From Psychrosphaera sp. F3M07 (GTDB lineage Bacteria; Pseudomonadota; Gammaproteobacteria; Enterobacterales; Alteromonadaceae), in contig NZ_JAHKPJ010000011.1 of the NCBI RefSeq assembly GCF_018860345.1, forward strand, positions 186,001 to 250,000: a DNA stretch of 64,000 bases. Reading direction: 5' to 3'. Below the pieces are notes generated by a model. The model ran no database searches and was not told where the DNA came from. It saw nothing but the letters and a program-made list of their open reading frames with translations. Below, in pieces: positions 36,312-45,203 of the stretch. A program made the translations under genes and the position numbers. Within the stretch, counting starts at the first letter, position 1. Each line of letters opens with the position of its first letter.

Positions 36312-38195
36312 ATGAATAACAAAACCTTATCAAGGTTCGTTAGCTTGTTTTTCTTGCTGCTGCTCGCTGGATTTACCCAAGCCGCAGAACCAAAAAAACA
36401 AGATAAAAGAGCTGAACATATCCGCTCTCATTACGCTAAATACGAATACCAGATCCCAATGCGTGATGGGGTAAAACTTTTCACCTCAGTTTACATTCCT
36501 TATGACAAATCAACTAAATACCCAATGATGATGCAACGTACACCATACCGAGTTGCACCGTATGGTGTTGATAAATATAAAACCAAGTTAGGTCCAAGTG
36601 AGAGCTTTGAGAAAGAAGGTTTTATATTTGTTTTCCAAGATGTTCGCGGTAAGTTCATGTCGGAAGGCGAATACGTCAATATGCGCCCACAAGACGCCAA
36701 TGACAAAGGTGGAAATGCAACGGATGATGCTACAGATACTTACGACACGATTGATTGGTTAGTTAAAAACATACCAAATAACAATGGCAAAATAGGTATG
36801 TGGGGAACCTCTTACCCTGGTTATTACACTTCGGTAGCCGCGATTAATAGCCACAAAGCGCTTAAAGCTATTTCACCACAAGCACCAATTGCGGATTGGT
36901 TCTTTGATGACTTTCATCGTAATGGTGCTTTCTCTACACCAATGGCGTTCATTTTCTTTGATACTTTTGATAAACAACGAAATGGCCAATTTGCTCATTG
37001 GCCAAAAGGCATGGATTCAACCACTCCTGATGGATATGACTTTTTCCGTAACTTAGGTCCTTTATCCAACGTAAACAAAAATTACTTTAAAGGCGAACGC
37101 CCTTTCTGGAATGAATTAACGGAGCACCCAAACTATGACGAGTATTGGCAAAAACGAGATTTGTTACAACATCTTGATAATGTAAAGCCGGCTACGTTAG
37201 TCGTTGGCGGCTGGTATGATACTGAAGACTTATATGGGCCGTTAGCCACTTACCAAACCATGTCTAAAGGCAATAAAAAAGATAATGTTCATATCATTAT
37301 GGGTCCTTGGTATCACGGTCAATGGAACCGTGGCAATGGCGATAAAATGGGTGAAGCTAACTTAGGGTTCGACACAAGTGAGTGGTTCCAAAAACGTATT
37401 TTACTGCCATTTTTCAAGAAAAATTTAAAAGATGAAAAAGCAGACGCTTTAGCCAAGGCGACCATATTTGAAACTGGTGCAAATCGCTGGCGTGAGTTTG
37501 ACACTTGGCCACCAAGACAAGGTAAAGATGTTACTTTATATATGGGTAACAATGAAAAATTACTCACGCAAAAAGACCAAAAAGGTGGTTATAGCGATTA
37601 CATCAGTGATCCTAAAAAGCCGGTTCCACATTCAGCACATACAAGTCGTGGTTGGGATAAACCTTACATGGCGGAAGATCAACGTTTTACAGCAAGACGT
37701 ACCGACGTACTAGTGTTTAATGGTGATGTAGCTGAACAAGATATGACTATTGCAGGAGCTATTGATTTGAACCTTTGGGTATCTACAAGCCAAAGTGCTG
37801 CCGATTTTGTAGTTAAACTTGTTGATGTCTTCCCTGGTGTAGATGAAACCAATAACAAGGTAGATAAAGCTACTGGCAATCGTCATGAATTAGTACGTTG
37901 GGGTATTATCCGTGGGCGTTTTAGAAACGACATGAGCAAACCTGAGCCATTTGAACCAAACAAACCAACACTGGTTAAGTTTGAATTACTTGATGTATTG
38001 CATACGATTAAACGTGGACACAAATTACAAATTCAAGTTCAAAGTAGCATGTTCCCGTTTATGGATATGAACCCACAAAAATACGTGAATAATATCTTCA
38101 AAGCTAAAGCGGAAGATTACGTAAAAGCAGAACATAAGCTTTATCACAGCGAAAAATACCCAAGCTCAATCGAGTTTAAAGTTATTGACCGTTAA
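36312..38195 (+). CDS. Secreted CocE/NonD (S15-type) hydrolase
   Basis: A 627-residue exported alpha/beta hydrolase of the X-Pro dipeptidyl-peptidase/cocaine-esterase group. The signal peptide ends near TQAAEP. YEYQIPMRDGVKLFTSVYIP opens the catalytic domain, the nucleophile Ser lies in GMWGTSYPGYYT near 162, and a C-terminal jelly-roll with VRWGIIRGRF and SSMFPFMDMNP closes it. Relatives cut alpha-amino-acid esters, acyl-beta-lactams or proline peptides, so the true substrate is open. AAGGA precedes the ATG. It stands alone between the two-component genes and eptA, with its own terminator. Confidence 0.9.
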   Translation: MNNKTLSRFVSLFFLLLLAGFTQAAEPKKQDKRAEHIRSHYAKYEYQIPMRDGVKLFTSVYIPYDKSTKYPMMMQRTPYRVAPYGVDKYKTKLGPSESFEKEGFIFVFQDVRGKFMSEGEYVNMRPQDANDKGGNATDDATDTYDTIDWLVKNIPNNNGKIGMWGTSYPGYYTSVAAINSHKALKAISPQAPIADWFFDDFHRNGAFSTPMAFIFFDTFDKQRNGQFAHWPKGMDSTTPDGYDFFRNLGPLSNVNKNYFKGERPFWNELTEHPNYDEYWQKRDLLQHLDNVKPATLVVGGWYDTEDLYGPLATYQTMSKGNKKDNVHIIMGPWYHGQWNRGNGDKMGEANLGFDTSEWFQKRILLPFFKKNLKDEKADALAKATIFETGANRWREFDTWPPRQGKDVTLYMGNNEKLLTQKDQKGGYSDYISDPKKPVPHSAHTSRGWDKPYMAEDQRFTARRTDVLVFNGDVAEQDMTIAGAIDLNLWVSTSQSAADFVVKLVDVFPGVDETNNKVDKATGNRHELVRWGIIRGRFRNDMSKPEPFEPNKPTLVKFELLDVLHTIKRGHKLQIQVQSSMFPFMDMNPQKYVNNIFKAKAEDYVKAEHKLYHSEKYPSSIEFKVIDR

Positions 38196-38223
38196 AACAC
38201 AATTATAACGAGTTAGTTAATAT

Positions 38224-38254
38224 AAAATCCCTGCATTGTATGCGGGGATTTTTG
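38224..38254 (+). terminator. Intrinsic terminator of the S15-type hydrolase gene
   Basis: AAAATCCCTGCAT and ATGCGGGGATTTT pair with one G-T wobble around a 3-base loop, followed by T residues. Confidence 0.82.
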
Positions 38255-38331
38255 TTTCTACTCGTCAATTATTTATAGCAAGTCCTTTAACTTAGTACTT
38301 TTACCTAAGCCGTTATAAAACATCAGTTAAC

Positions 38332-38359
38332 ATTAAGCGGTTCTTAAGTTTCGCTAATT
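38332..38359 (+). promoter_or_regulatory. PmrA-box-like repeats before eptA
   Basis: ATTAAG at 38332, CTTAAG at 38343 and the weaker CTAATT at 38354 are spaced 11 bp apart, the arrangement of PmrA binding boxes upstream of eptA in enterobacteria. Confidence 0.55.
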
Positions 38360-38390
38360 AATATAACCACACATAAATATAGGTGTTGTT

Positions 38391-40097
38391 ATGAATTCTA
38401 AAACTATCTCGTCTTCCGAAATAATCATTAACGTTATTAAACATTTGACCCTTACCAGCAATCAGTTATTACTCTTGGTGTCTGCATATATCACACTGAT
38501 CCTGAATCTGCCTTTTTTAACCAAGTCAATGACTGCCATCACGTCTTTGGAAGACTATAACCTTCTATTCTTACTTACTTTCCCCGCTTTTTTGTTTGGG
38601 TTAACCGTTATCCTTCAAAGTTTATTTTCATTTAAATGGTTACTGAAACCCACCTTAATCATTACCGTACTGTTATCTGCATTAATGTTTTACGCCACGT
38701 TAACCTATGGCGTTGTTTTTGATTACGGCATGGTACAAAACGCCGTAGAAACTGATTCGGCAGAGTTATTTTCCTATTTAAACTTGTACGCGGTGATCTT
38801 TTTTACTGTTTTTGGGATTATCCCAGCCATGTTTATCTATCTTGTAAACGTCACTTATTCGCCTTTGTTTAAACAAATAATAAATCGAGTTAAGTTAATC
38901 GTAGTTACTTTAATCTTAACCGTATGTATCGGTGGCGTGTTTTATTCAAATTACGCAGCTGTTGGGCGAAATAACAAAGACTTAATAAGCTATATTACGC
39001 CGTATAAATTTGTCGACTCAGCGTACAAATATGTTCGTAATCATTATTTTTACCCTCCATTAAAATTCAAATTATTAGACACAGCGCCTCAAATTGTTAA
39101 AGCCAATAACAACAAAAAAGTAACCGTATTTGTTTTAGGTGAAACCGCACGAGCACAAAGCTTTTCACTTAATGGTTATCAAAAACAAACCAACCGCTAC
39201 ACTCCAAAACAAGGAGTGATCTCATTTAATAATATGGCCTCATGTGGAACGGCTACGGCGATATCCGTCCCTTGCATGTTTTCAAGGTTAGATAAAAAAG
39301 AGTACAACAAACGCATTGCGACCGCTCAACAAAATGTCATTGATATTGTTCACTTAGCTGGGGCTGATGTATTGTGGGTAAGTAATAATAATGGCAGCTG
39401 TAAAGGCGTATGTACCAGGGTTAAAACTGAAAAAATTGCGACCGATAAGGGAAATCCATTGTGTGACGGTGAGTATTGTTTTGATGAAGTCCTGTTGCAA
39501 CCATTACGAAAGAAGTTAACCAATCTTTCGAGTGATAACACACTCATCGTATTGCACATGATTGGTTCCCATGGCCCTACTTATTTTAAACGTTACCCCA
39601 GCGACAAAAGGATCTTCACACCTGATTGTCAACGTAGCGATATTCAAAATTGCACTGAGCAAGAGTTAATCAACTCTTATGATAATACCATAGCTTATAC
39701 AGACTATGTGCTCGCACAGGTAATCTCAGAGTTAGCTGAATTATCTAATAAGCAAAACGTCACGACTTCCATGTTGTATGTTTCCGATCACGGTGAGTCA
39801 TTAGGAGAAAGTGGCGTTTATCTGCATGGATTACCGTATGCGTTTGCCCCACAGGAACAAACTCATGTACCTATGATTTTTTGGACAAACACAGAACAAA
39901 ATGAGCTCAATTTACATTGCTTAGAATCTGTTTCGTCAAATGTGATGAGCCATGACAATGTGTTTGATGTACTGCTCAATATCACTTCAGTTCAAACTAA
40001 AAGCTATCACCGTACTAATGACCCATTTTACAATTGTAAATCCGCGGTTATTGCAAGACGGTCTTCCTTAAATAACAATCAAGAGGTAACAAATTAA
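38391..40097 (+). CDS. eptA: Lipid A phosphoethanolamine transferase
   Basis: A 568-residue inner-membrane enzyme that moves phosphoethanolamine from phosphatidylethanolamine to lipid A on the periplasmic side, lowering negative charge and polymyxin binding. Five hydrophobic helices fill the first 200 residues. The sulfatase-like domain has zinc-binding Glu in FVLGETARAQSF, the catalytic Thr region CGTATAISVPCMFS, HMIGSHGPTYFKRYP, and Asp-His in YVSDHGESLGE. It belongs to the EptA/MCR family. AGGTG precedes the ATG. It overlaps dgkA by one base. This pairing is functional: diacylglycerol made by the transferase is recycled by DgkA. Confidence 0.95.
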   Translation: MNSKTISSSEIIINVIKHLTLTSNQLLLLVSAYITLILNLPFLTKSMTAITSLEDYNLLFLLTFPAFLFGLTVILQSLFSFKWLLKPTLIITVLLSALMFYATLTYGVVFDYGMVQNAVETDSAELFSYLNLYAVIFFTVFGIIPAMFIYLVNVTYSPLFKQIINRVKLIVVTLILTVCIGGVFYSNYAAVGRNNKDLISYITPYKFVDSAYKYVRNHYFYPPLKFKLLDTAPQIVKANNNKKVTVFVLGETARAQSFSLNGYQKQTNRYTPKQGVISFNNMASCGTATAISVPCMFSRLDKKEYNKRIATAQQNVIDIVHLAGADVLWVSNNNGSCKGVCTRVKTEKIATDKGNPLCDGEYCFDEVLLQPLRKKLTNLSSDNTLIVLHMIGSHGPTYFKRYPSDKRIFTPDCQRSDIQNCTEQELINSYDNTIAYTDYVLAQVISELAELSNKQNVTTSMLYVSDHGESLGESGVYLHGLPYAFAPQEQTHVPMIFWTNTEQNELNLHCLESVSSNVMSHDNVFDVLLNITSVQTKSYHRTNDPFYNCKSAVIARRSSLNNNQEVTN

Positions 40098-40465
40098 TGT
40101 TCGACAATGAAAATAAGCCTAAGGGGATCAAACGTATTTACCTTGCTAGCCTTAACTCTACTCGGGCATTTAAATGGCTATTAAAAAACGAGTCGGCTTT
40201 TAGACAAGAGCTTTTATTGTTTGTTCTATGCATCCCTTTAACATTTTATTTTGACGTAAGTCCATTTGAACGCACTATGTTGATCTTATCTATTGTATTT
40301 ATTATGTTTACAGAGGTGATCAATACAGCAATAGAAGCAGTTGTGGATCGGATAAGTTTAGACATACACCCATTATCTGGGTTAGCCAAAGATTTAGGAT
40401 CCGCTGCGGTATTGATAAGTATTGTTATTGCGTCCTGCATATGGACTGTCATATTATCTAACTGA
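40097..40465 (+). CDS. dgkA: Diacylglycerol kinase
   Basis: A 122-residue, three-helix inner-membrane kinase that converts diacylglycerol to phosphatidic acid. The family core TEVINTAIEAVVDRISLD and GLAKDLGSAAVLIS is intact; a short amphipathic N-terminus precedes it. Its start codon shares one base with the eptA stop (TAATG), so translation is coupled and the diacylglycerol released by EptA is salvaged. Confidence 0.95.
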   Translation: MFDNENKPKGIKRIYLASLNSTRAFKWLLKNESAFRQELLLFVLCIPLTFYFDVSPFERTMLILSIVFIMFTEVINTAIEAVVDRISLDIHPLSGLAKDLGSAAVLISIVIASCIWTVILSN

Positions 40466-40478
40466 CTCTATAATGACA

Positions 40479-40519
40479 AAAACGACCTAACAGGCATTAC
40501 TCTGTAGGTCGTTTTTTTT
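40479..40519 (+). terminator. Intrinsic terminator of eptA-dgkA
   Basis: AACGACCTA and TAGGTCGTT form the stem, extended by ACAG/CTGT in the loop and followed by eight T residues. A weaker A-run on the left may also serve the convergent CBS gene. Confidence 0.87.
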
Positions 40520-40531
40520 GTTTATAGTCTC

Positions 40532-41095
40532 TTAAGCGGCATGGGCAGCTTGATAAATAGAACTGAATGTATTTTCTAAGTTTAAGTTAATGTTTAACTT
40601 CAACTTTCTGGCGATATCACTAGAGGAAATAACCCCACGTATATGATGACTTGAGCGGTCTAATACCAGACAATGACGCAGTTTATAGTTATCTAAAGCC
40701 AATAGAACATCGGCCACGGATGAAGCTTTTAACTCATCGTAATCAAATGCGTGCAGACGATATTTTGGTATCATTAAATCCTTTACTAAAACGTCTTTAC
40801 GACTATTACTTTTAGAAACTTGTGCCAAAATTTTCTGCTCTGTTAACTCATTAGTACTAATTATTCCCAAAAAGTCATCGTTATCTGACACCACTATTTT
40901 CATTCTGACATGAGTCTTTAACATTAATTTTAATGCATCTTCTGCGGATGTATCGCTTTCAACCATTAATGCTTCATGTTTTTTAAAGTCAGTAAATATG
41001 GTCGTTGCAGGTGATTTTAGATCAGTAATATCAAACTGTTCAGGGGAAACAACATTGTCAGTTACATCTAAGTTAAATAATTGTAATTTTTTCAT
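40532..41095 (-). CDS. CBS-domain protein
   Basis: About 187 residues with two CBS motifs. The first lies around EALMVESDTSAEDALKLML and FLGIISTNELTEQ, the second around VKDLMIPKYRLHAFDY and IRGVISSSDIARKL. Such pairs bind adenosyl nucleotides or similar ligands, and the protein carries no other domain. The start at 41095 is chosen because AGAGG lies at good spacing and the sequence before it, up to 41143, looks non-coding. Its first 35 residues are not recognised. Likely a cytosolic sensor; partner unknown. Confidence 0.85.
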   Translation of the reverse strand: MKKLQLFNLDVTDNVVSPEQFDITDLKSPATTIFTDFKKHEALMVESDTSAEDALKLMLKTHVRMKIVVSDNDDFLGIISTNELTEQKILAQVSKSNSRKDVLVKDLMIPKYRLHAFDYDELKASSVADVLLALDNYKLRHCLVLDRSSHHIRGVISSSDIARKLKLNINLNLENTFSSIYQAAHAA

Positions 41096-41258
41096 TTTGA
41101 CCTCTAATTCATAATCTAAATGAACAAAACGATTCATAACCACTTATTGGGTTTATAAGCGTTAACTGAGCCTTACTTTAAGGGCTGTCGTTGTGTTCAA
41201 TCCGCCCTTGGTTAATGACCAAAAGCAAAGTATTTATTGTTAAAACGGATAGGTTAAT

Positions 41259-41552
41259 TTATGAAAAATAGGTAGGTGGTGCTCTTGAATAGGTGTTTGT
41301 GTAGCGTAATTGCGAATGGAAAGGTTGTTGATAATGTAACGTACTTTGTTTAAAACTGGCTAAAATCCAATTAAACTTACGGTGCAATAAAGCGGATGGA
41401 TTCTCTAAGTCTAATTCTGGATTTGCTAACTCATCCAGCGTGATCATGTTAATTTCAGTGAAACTTAAATCATGCCCGCTATTAGACGCAATTTCTGTTG
41501 CAGAAACTGTGCTTAATAAAACGCTGACAATAAATAAAAGTTTAAATAACAC
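41259..41552 (-). CDS. Small secreted protein, unknown
   Basis: A 97-residue frame with a good signal peptide (MLFKLLFIVSVLLSTVSA-TE) and a GTG start preceded by AGGTG at seven bases. The mature part is polar and aromatic, with no known domain. It lies alone between the CBS gene and the ZIP-like gene. The ribosome-binding site and leader make it believable, but there is no homology argument. Confidence 0.55.
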   Translation of the reverse strand: MLFKLLFIVSVLLSTVSATEIASNSGHDLSFTEINMITLDELANPELDLENPSALLHRKFNWILASFKQSTLHYQQPFHSQLRYTNTYSRAPPTYFS

Positions 41553-41701
41553 CAGTTAACACCTAAAGTATCACTCTAGTAATAATATTGTGGATAGTGA
41601 AGATATATTCAAGCTCAATGTAAAAATATATATTGGTATCAACAGCAAACAGTAAATATTTAATAACAGTTCAGCCATTATAACCGTTAAAGAGTTAAAT
41701 T

Positions 41702-42415
41702 ATGACCGCATTACAAACCATCATCTTGTTAACGTTGTTAGCTGGGTTAGCTATACCTTTGGGTGCAGTCATTGCAAATCAAGCTTCATTTAAAAGCATT
41801 CTCTTTGCTAACGAGCTCCAACATTTTATCGTTGCCTTTGGTGGTGGAGCATTACTGTCCGCGGTGGCGTTAGTATTAGTTCCTGAAGGCAGTCATCATT
41901 TATCATTACTCGCCAGTGCACTTTGTTTTAGCTTAGGCGCATTGGTGTTTATGGGATTAGATATTCTACAAGCAAAATTAAAAACATCAGCCAGCCAGTT
42001 ATTGGCGATGTTGGCCGATTTTATTCCTGAGTCCTTAGCTTTAGGGGCAACTTTTAGTATCAATCCTCAAATGGCAATCTTACTGGCGGTATTAATAGCG
42101 TTACAGAATATTCCTGAAGGTTTTAATGCCTTTGATGAATTGAAAAAAACCAGCCCCTACTCCTCATTTAAAATCATAGTGATCTTCTTATTATTTTCAT
42201 TGTTAGGTCCGTTAAGTGGAGTAACGGGATACTTATGGTTAGTGGATTCTCCAGAGTTACTGTCAGTCATTATGCTGTTTGCATCAGGGGGGATTTTATA
42301 TACGGTGTTTCAAGATATAGCACCACAAGTGCCTTTAAAAAATCATTATTTTCCACCAATGGGGGCGGTATGTGGTTTTTTATTAGGGATGTTAGGTTAC
42401 ATGATGACGATGTGA
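41702..42415 (+). CDS. ZIP-like metal transporter family protein with altered ligands
   Basis: A 237-residue membrane protein with about eight hydrophobic helices arranged as in the ZIP family. Helix 4 reads LADFIPESLALGA and helix 5 reads ALQNIPEGFNAFDE. These correspond to the HNxPEG motifs that bind metal in ZupT-type carriers, but the first His is Asp-like and the second is Gln. Transport of a divalent metal is possible but with changed selectivity, or the activity may be lost. AGAG precedes the ATG. It ends 13 bp before the convergent CBS-GGDEF gene. Confidence 0.8.
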   Translation: MTALQTIILLTLLAGLAIPLGAVIANQASFKSILFANELQHFIVAFGGGALLSAVALVLVPEGSHHLSLLASALCFSLGALVFMGLDILQAKLKTSASQLLAMLADFIPESLALGATFSINPQMAILLAVLIALQNIPEGFNAFDELKKTSPYSSFKIIVIFLLFSLLGPLSGVTGYLWLVDSPELLSVIMLFASGGILYTVFQDIAPQVPLKNHYFPPMGAVCGFLLGMLGYMMTM

Positions 42416-42428
42416 ACAAGATGAAACA

Positions 42429-43349
42429 CTATCGCACTCGGTTCCGTCCGGTTTGTTTAGCCTGATACAAGGCGGTATCTGCCACATTAACCATTTCTTC
42501 CCAGTTACCCGCCATTTTAGAGCATAACCCTATACTTACAGTGAGTACCTTTAGATCACTGGCTAAATGTTCGATAGCGGCCATTTCAATTGCCGCTCTT
42601 ATTCGTTCTGCACTTTCTTTAGCACCATGCTCATCCGTATCACTCATTATGATTAATACTTCTTCACCGCCATAGCGGTATACTCGGTCCGACTTACGAC
42701 TTATTTTATTAATGATGTTAGCGATTGATAATAAAGCGACATCACCACTTTGATGACCGTACATATCGTTATAAAGTTTGAAAAAATCGACATCAACCAT
42801 AGCTATGGAATACGTGGACTTATTTCGTTTAGCTTGTGCAGCTGTGTATTTAAGGTCAATCTCCATCGCGTGTCGACTGCCAATTTTCATTAAGCTGTCT
42901 TCTAATGCTAATGACTTAAGTTTTTTATTGGTGATCTTTAAATCTTTATCTAAATCCATTAATTTGATGTAAGCATCTAACAATTCACTTTGAGTAACAA
43001 TTCCAACCAAGCGCTCGTCATCGTCAATTACTGGTAAACTTCTTAGCTGTTTCACCTTTGCTGTGACAAACGCTTCATAAATAGATGTATCTTGATGTAA
43101 ACAAAATGGTTGTTTATTCATAATCTCTGACACTATGACTTCACGAGGTGCGTTGGAAGATTCACCTTGAAATGCGGCCTGACAAACCAACATAACTTCA
43201 CGTTCGTTGATAATGCCTTGCAAAGTATTACCGGTACCAATTAACCCACATGAATGTTGATTGGCAATCATATCGTCGATAAGTTGTTTAACACTTGAAT
43301 CTGGTGTGCCGTTTAATTTGGCCGAGACCATGATGGATTTAATGTTCAT
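42429..43349 (-). CDS. Diguanylate cyclase with CBS pair
   Basis: About 306 residues: an N-terminal CBS pair (VKQLIDDMIANQHSCGLIG through RLVGIVTQSELLDAYI) and a C-terminal GGDEF domain. The active-site motif is GGEEV instead of GGEEF, with the catalytic Glu kept, and RKSD five residues earlier is the RxxD inhibitory site. Activity is therefore likely. CBS modules would make c-di-GMP synthesis depend on nucleotide or energy state. The frame reaches a TTG at 43394, but ATG 43349 starts the domain more naturally; neither has a strong ribosome-binding site. Confidence 0.87.
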   Translation of the reverse strand: MNIKSIMVSAKLNGTPDSSVKQLIDDMIANQHSCGLIGTGNTLQGIINEREVMLVCQAAFQGESSNAPREVIVSEIMNKQPFCLHQDTSIYEAFVTAKVKQLRSLPVIDDDERLVGIVTQSELLDAYIKLMDLDKDLKITNKKLKSLALEDSLMKIGSRHAMEIDLKYTAAQAKRNKSTYSIAMVDVDFFKLYNDMYGHQSGDVALLSIANIINKISRKSDRVYRYGGEEVLIIMSDTDEHGAKESAERIRAAIEMAAIEHLASDLKVLTVSIGLCSKMAGNWEEMVNVADTALYQAKQTGRNRVR

Positions 43350-43435
43350 AAGATATGCTTTTGCCGGAATGTTCCATAATTGATTACCTTGCAATTAAAA
43401 CTAACACTAATTTGATGTTAGGTGTAATTGAAATA

Positions 43436-43466
43436 CTAAAAAGGCGCAAAATTTGCGCCTTTTTTA
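43436..43466. terminator. Intrinsic terminator of the ETF-QO gene
   Basis: AAAAAGGCGCAAA / TTTGCGCCTTTTTT hairpin with A- and T-runs on both sides. It lies between the ETF-QO stop and the start of the CBS-GGDEF gene, both on the minus strand. Confidence 0.82.
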
Positions 43467-43493
43467 TTTCAAATCAATCTTAACTTAACTTGA

Positions 43494-45155
43494 TTACATA
43501 TTTGGGTAGTTAGGACCACCACCGCCTTCTGGCGTTACCCAAGTGATATTTTGAGCTGGGTCTTTAATATCACACGTCTTACAATGGATGCAGTTTTGTG
43601 AGTTAATTTGGAATTGGTTTTCACCCGCTTCACTTTTCACAAACTCATACACACCAGCCGGGCAATAACGCTGAGCGGGTTCATCAAATTTATCTAAATT
43701 AACCGTTAACGGTATTTGTGGATCCGTTAATTTTAAGTGAACAGGTTGTTCTTCTTCATGGTTAGTATTTGATAAAAAGACCGACGATAAACGATCAAAA
43801 CTTAGCTTACCATCCGGCTTCTTGTACTCAGTTTTTTCACATTCTGAAGCCAATTTCATGTTCGCATGGTCAGGAGTGTTGTCTGTAAAGTTAAACGGCA
43901 ATTTCCCACCAAACCAATTTTGGTCAAGCGTATTATATGCCCCCCCCAGAAATACACCGAGCTTGTGCATGACAGGGCCAAAATTACGGCTGGATTTTAA
44001 TTCATCATATAACCAGCTTTGCTCAAATGTGTCTTGCAGTTGAGTAAGGTCTGACTGGCCTTGATCGCCGGCTTTTAACGCATCAAAAATAACTTCAGCG
44101 GTTAACATGCCTGACTTCATTGCAGCATGATTACCTTTGATCTTGGCGTAATTTAAGGTGCCAGCATTACAACCAACTAAAAAACCTCCCGGCATAGACA
44201 TTTTAGGTAACGAATTTAAGCCGCCTTTGGCAATCGCTCTGGCACCGTAAGCAATTCGTTTCGCACCAGTTAAATGTTTTGCAAACACTGGATGATGTTT
44301 CATTCGTTGAAACTCTTCGAATGGGCTCACATGCGGGTTGTTGTAATTAAGATCTATGATCAAACCACACACAATTTGATTACCTTCTGCGTGATACAAA
44401 TACCCACCACCACTTAATTCACCAGTGAGTGGCCAACCCGCAGAGTGGATAACTAATCCTTCTTGGTGTTGTTCCGCTGGAACGTCCCAAATTTCTTTAA
44501 AACCTAAACCATAATGTTGAGGAGATTTATCCGCGTCTAACTGGTATTTCGCAATAAGTTCTTTGCCTAAGTGACCACGACAGCCTTCGGCAAAAATAGT
44601 GTATTTTGCTCTTAATTCCATACCCGGCATAAATGAATCTTTAGGATTACCCTCTTCATCTAAGCCCATATCACCAGTTTGTATACCAACCACATTATCT
44701 TGTTCATCGTACAAAACGTGTGACGCTGCAAAACCTGGGAATATTTCAACCCCCATAGATTCAGCTTGTTCCGCTAACCAACGACATACATTGCCCATTG
44801 AAACAATATAATTACCATCATTGTGCATTGTTTTTGGGAAGGCAAAACTTGGGACTTTAGAAGATGCAAGATCACCGCGTAGGTAATAAATTTCATCGTG
44901 ACTAACTTGAGTAGTTAACGGAGCGCCTTTCTCTTTCCAATCTGGTATTAGTTCATTTAATGCTTTTGGGTCTAGTACCGCACCTGACAATACATGAGCG
45001 CCAACTTCAGAGCCTTTCTCTACCACGCAGACCATCAACTCTTCTTCGTTTTCTTGCGCTTTTTGCATCAATCGAATTGCCGCTGATAAACCAGCAGGCC
45101 CGGCCCCTACAATTACGACATCAAAGTCCATTGATTCTCTTTCAATTTCAGACAC
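43494..45155 (-). CDS. Electron transfer flavoprotein-ubiquinone oxidoreductase
   Basis: A 553-residue inner-membrane-associated enzyme passing electrons from reduced ETF (fatty acid and amino acid oxidation) to ubiquinone. The FAD motif VVIVGAGPAGLSAAIRL is at about residues 13-29. VEKGSEVGAHVLSGAVLDPK and GGLNSLPKMSMPGGFLVG are typical of the family. The 4Fe-4S cysteines lie in YCPAGVYEF and CIHCKTCDIKDP near the C-terminus, which ends GGGGPNYPNM. The start is GTG, supported by AGGGGAG five bases upstream. No etfAB genes are in the window. Confidence 0.95.
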   Translation of the reverse strand: MSEIERESMDFDVVIVGAGPAGLSAAIRLMQKAQENEEELMVCVVEKGSEVGAHVLSGAVLDPKALNELIPDWKEKGAPLTTQVSHDEIYYLRGDLASSKVPSFAFPKTMHNDGNYIVSMGNVCRWLAEQAESMGVEIFPGFAASHVLYDEQDNVVGIQTGDMGLDEEGNPKDSFMPGMELRAKYTIFAEGCRGHLGKELIAKYQLDADKSPQHYGLGFKEIWDVPAEQHQEGLVIHSAGWPLTGELSGGGYLYHAEGNQIVCGLIIDLNYNNPHVSPFEEFQRMKHHPVFAKHLTGAKRIAYGARAIAKGGLNSLPKMSMPGGFLVGCNAGTLNYAKIKGNHAAMKSGMLTAEVIFDALKAGDQGQSDLTQLQDTFEQSWLYDELKSSRNFGPVMHKLGVFLGGAYNTLDQNWFGGKLPFNFTDNTPDHANMKLASECEKTEYKKPDGKLSFDRLSSVFLSNTNHEEEQPVHLKLTDPQIPLTVNLDKFDEPAQRYCPAGVYEFVKSEAGENQFQINSQNCIHCKTCDIKDPAQNITWVTPEGGGGPNYPNM

Positions 45156-45203
45156 TCTGACTCCCCTTAAATTTTATTATTATGTAATTATTATTGCGCC
45201 ATT

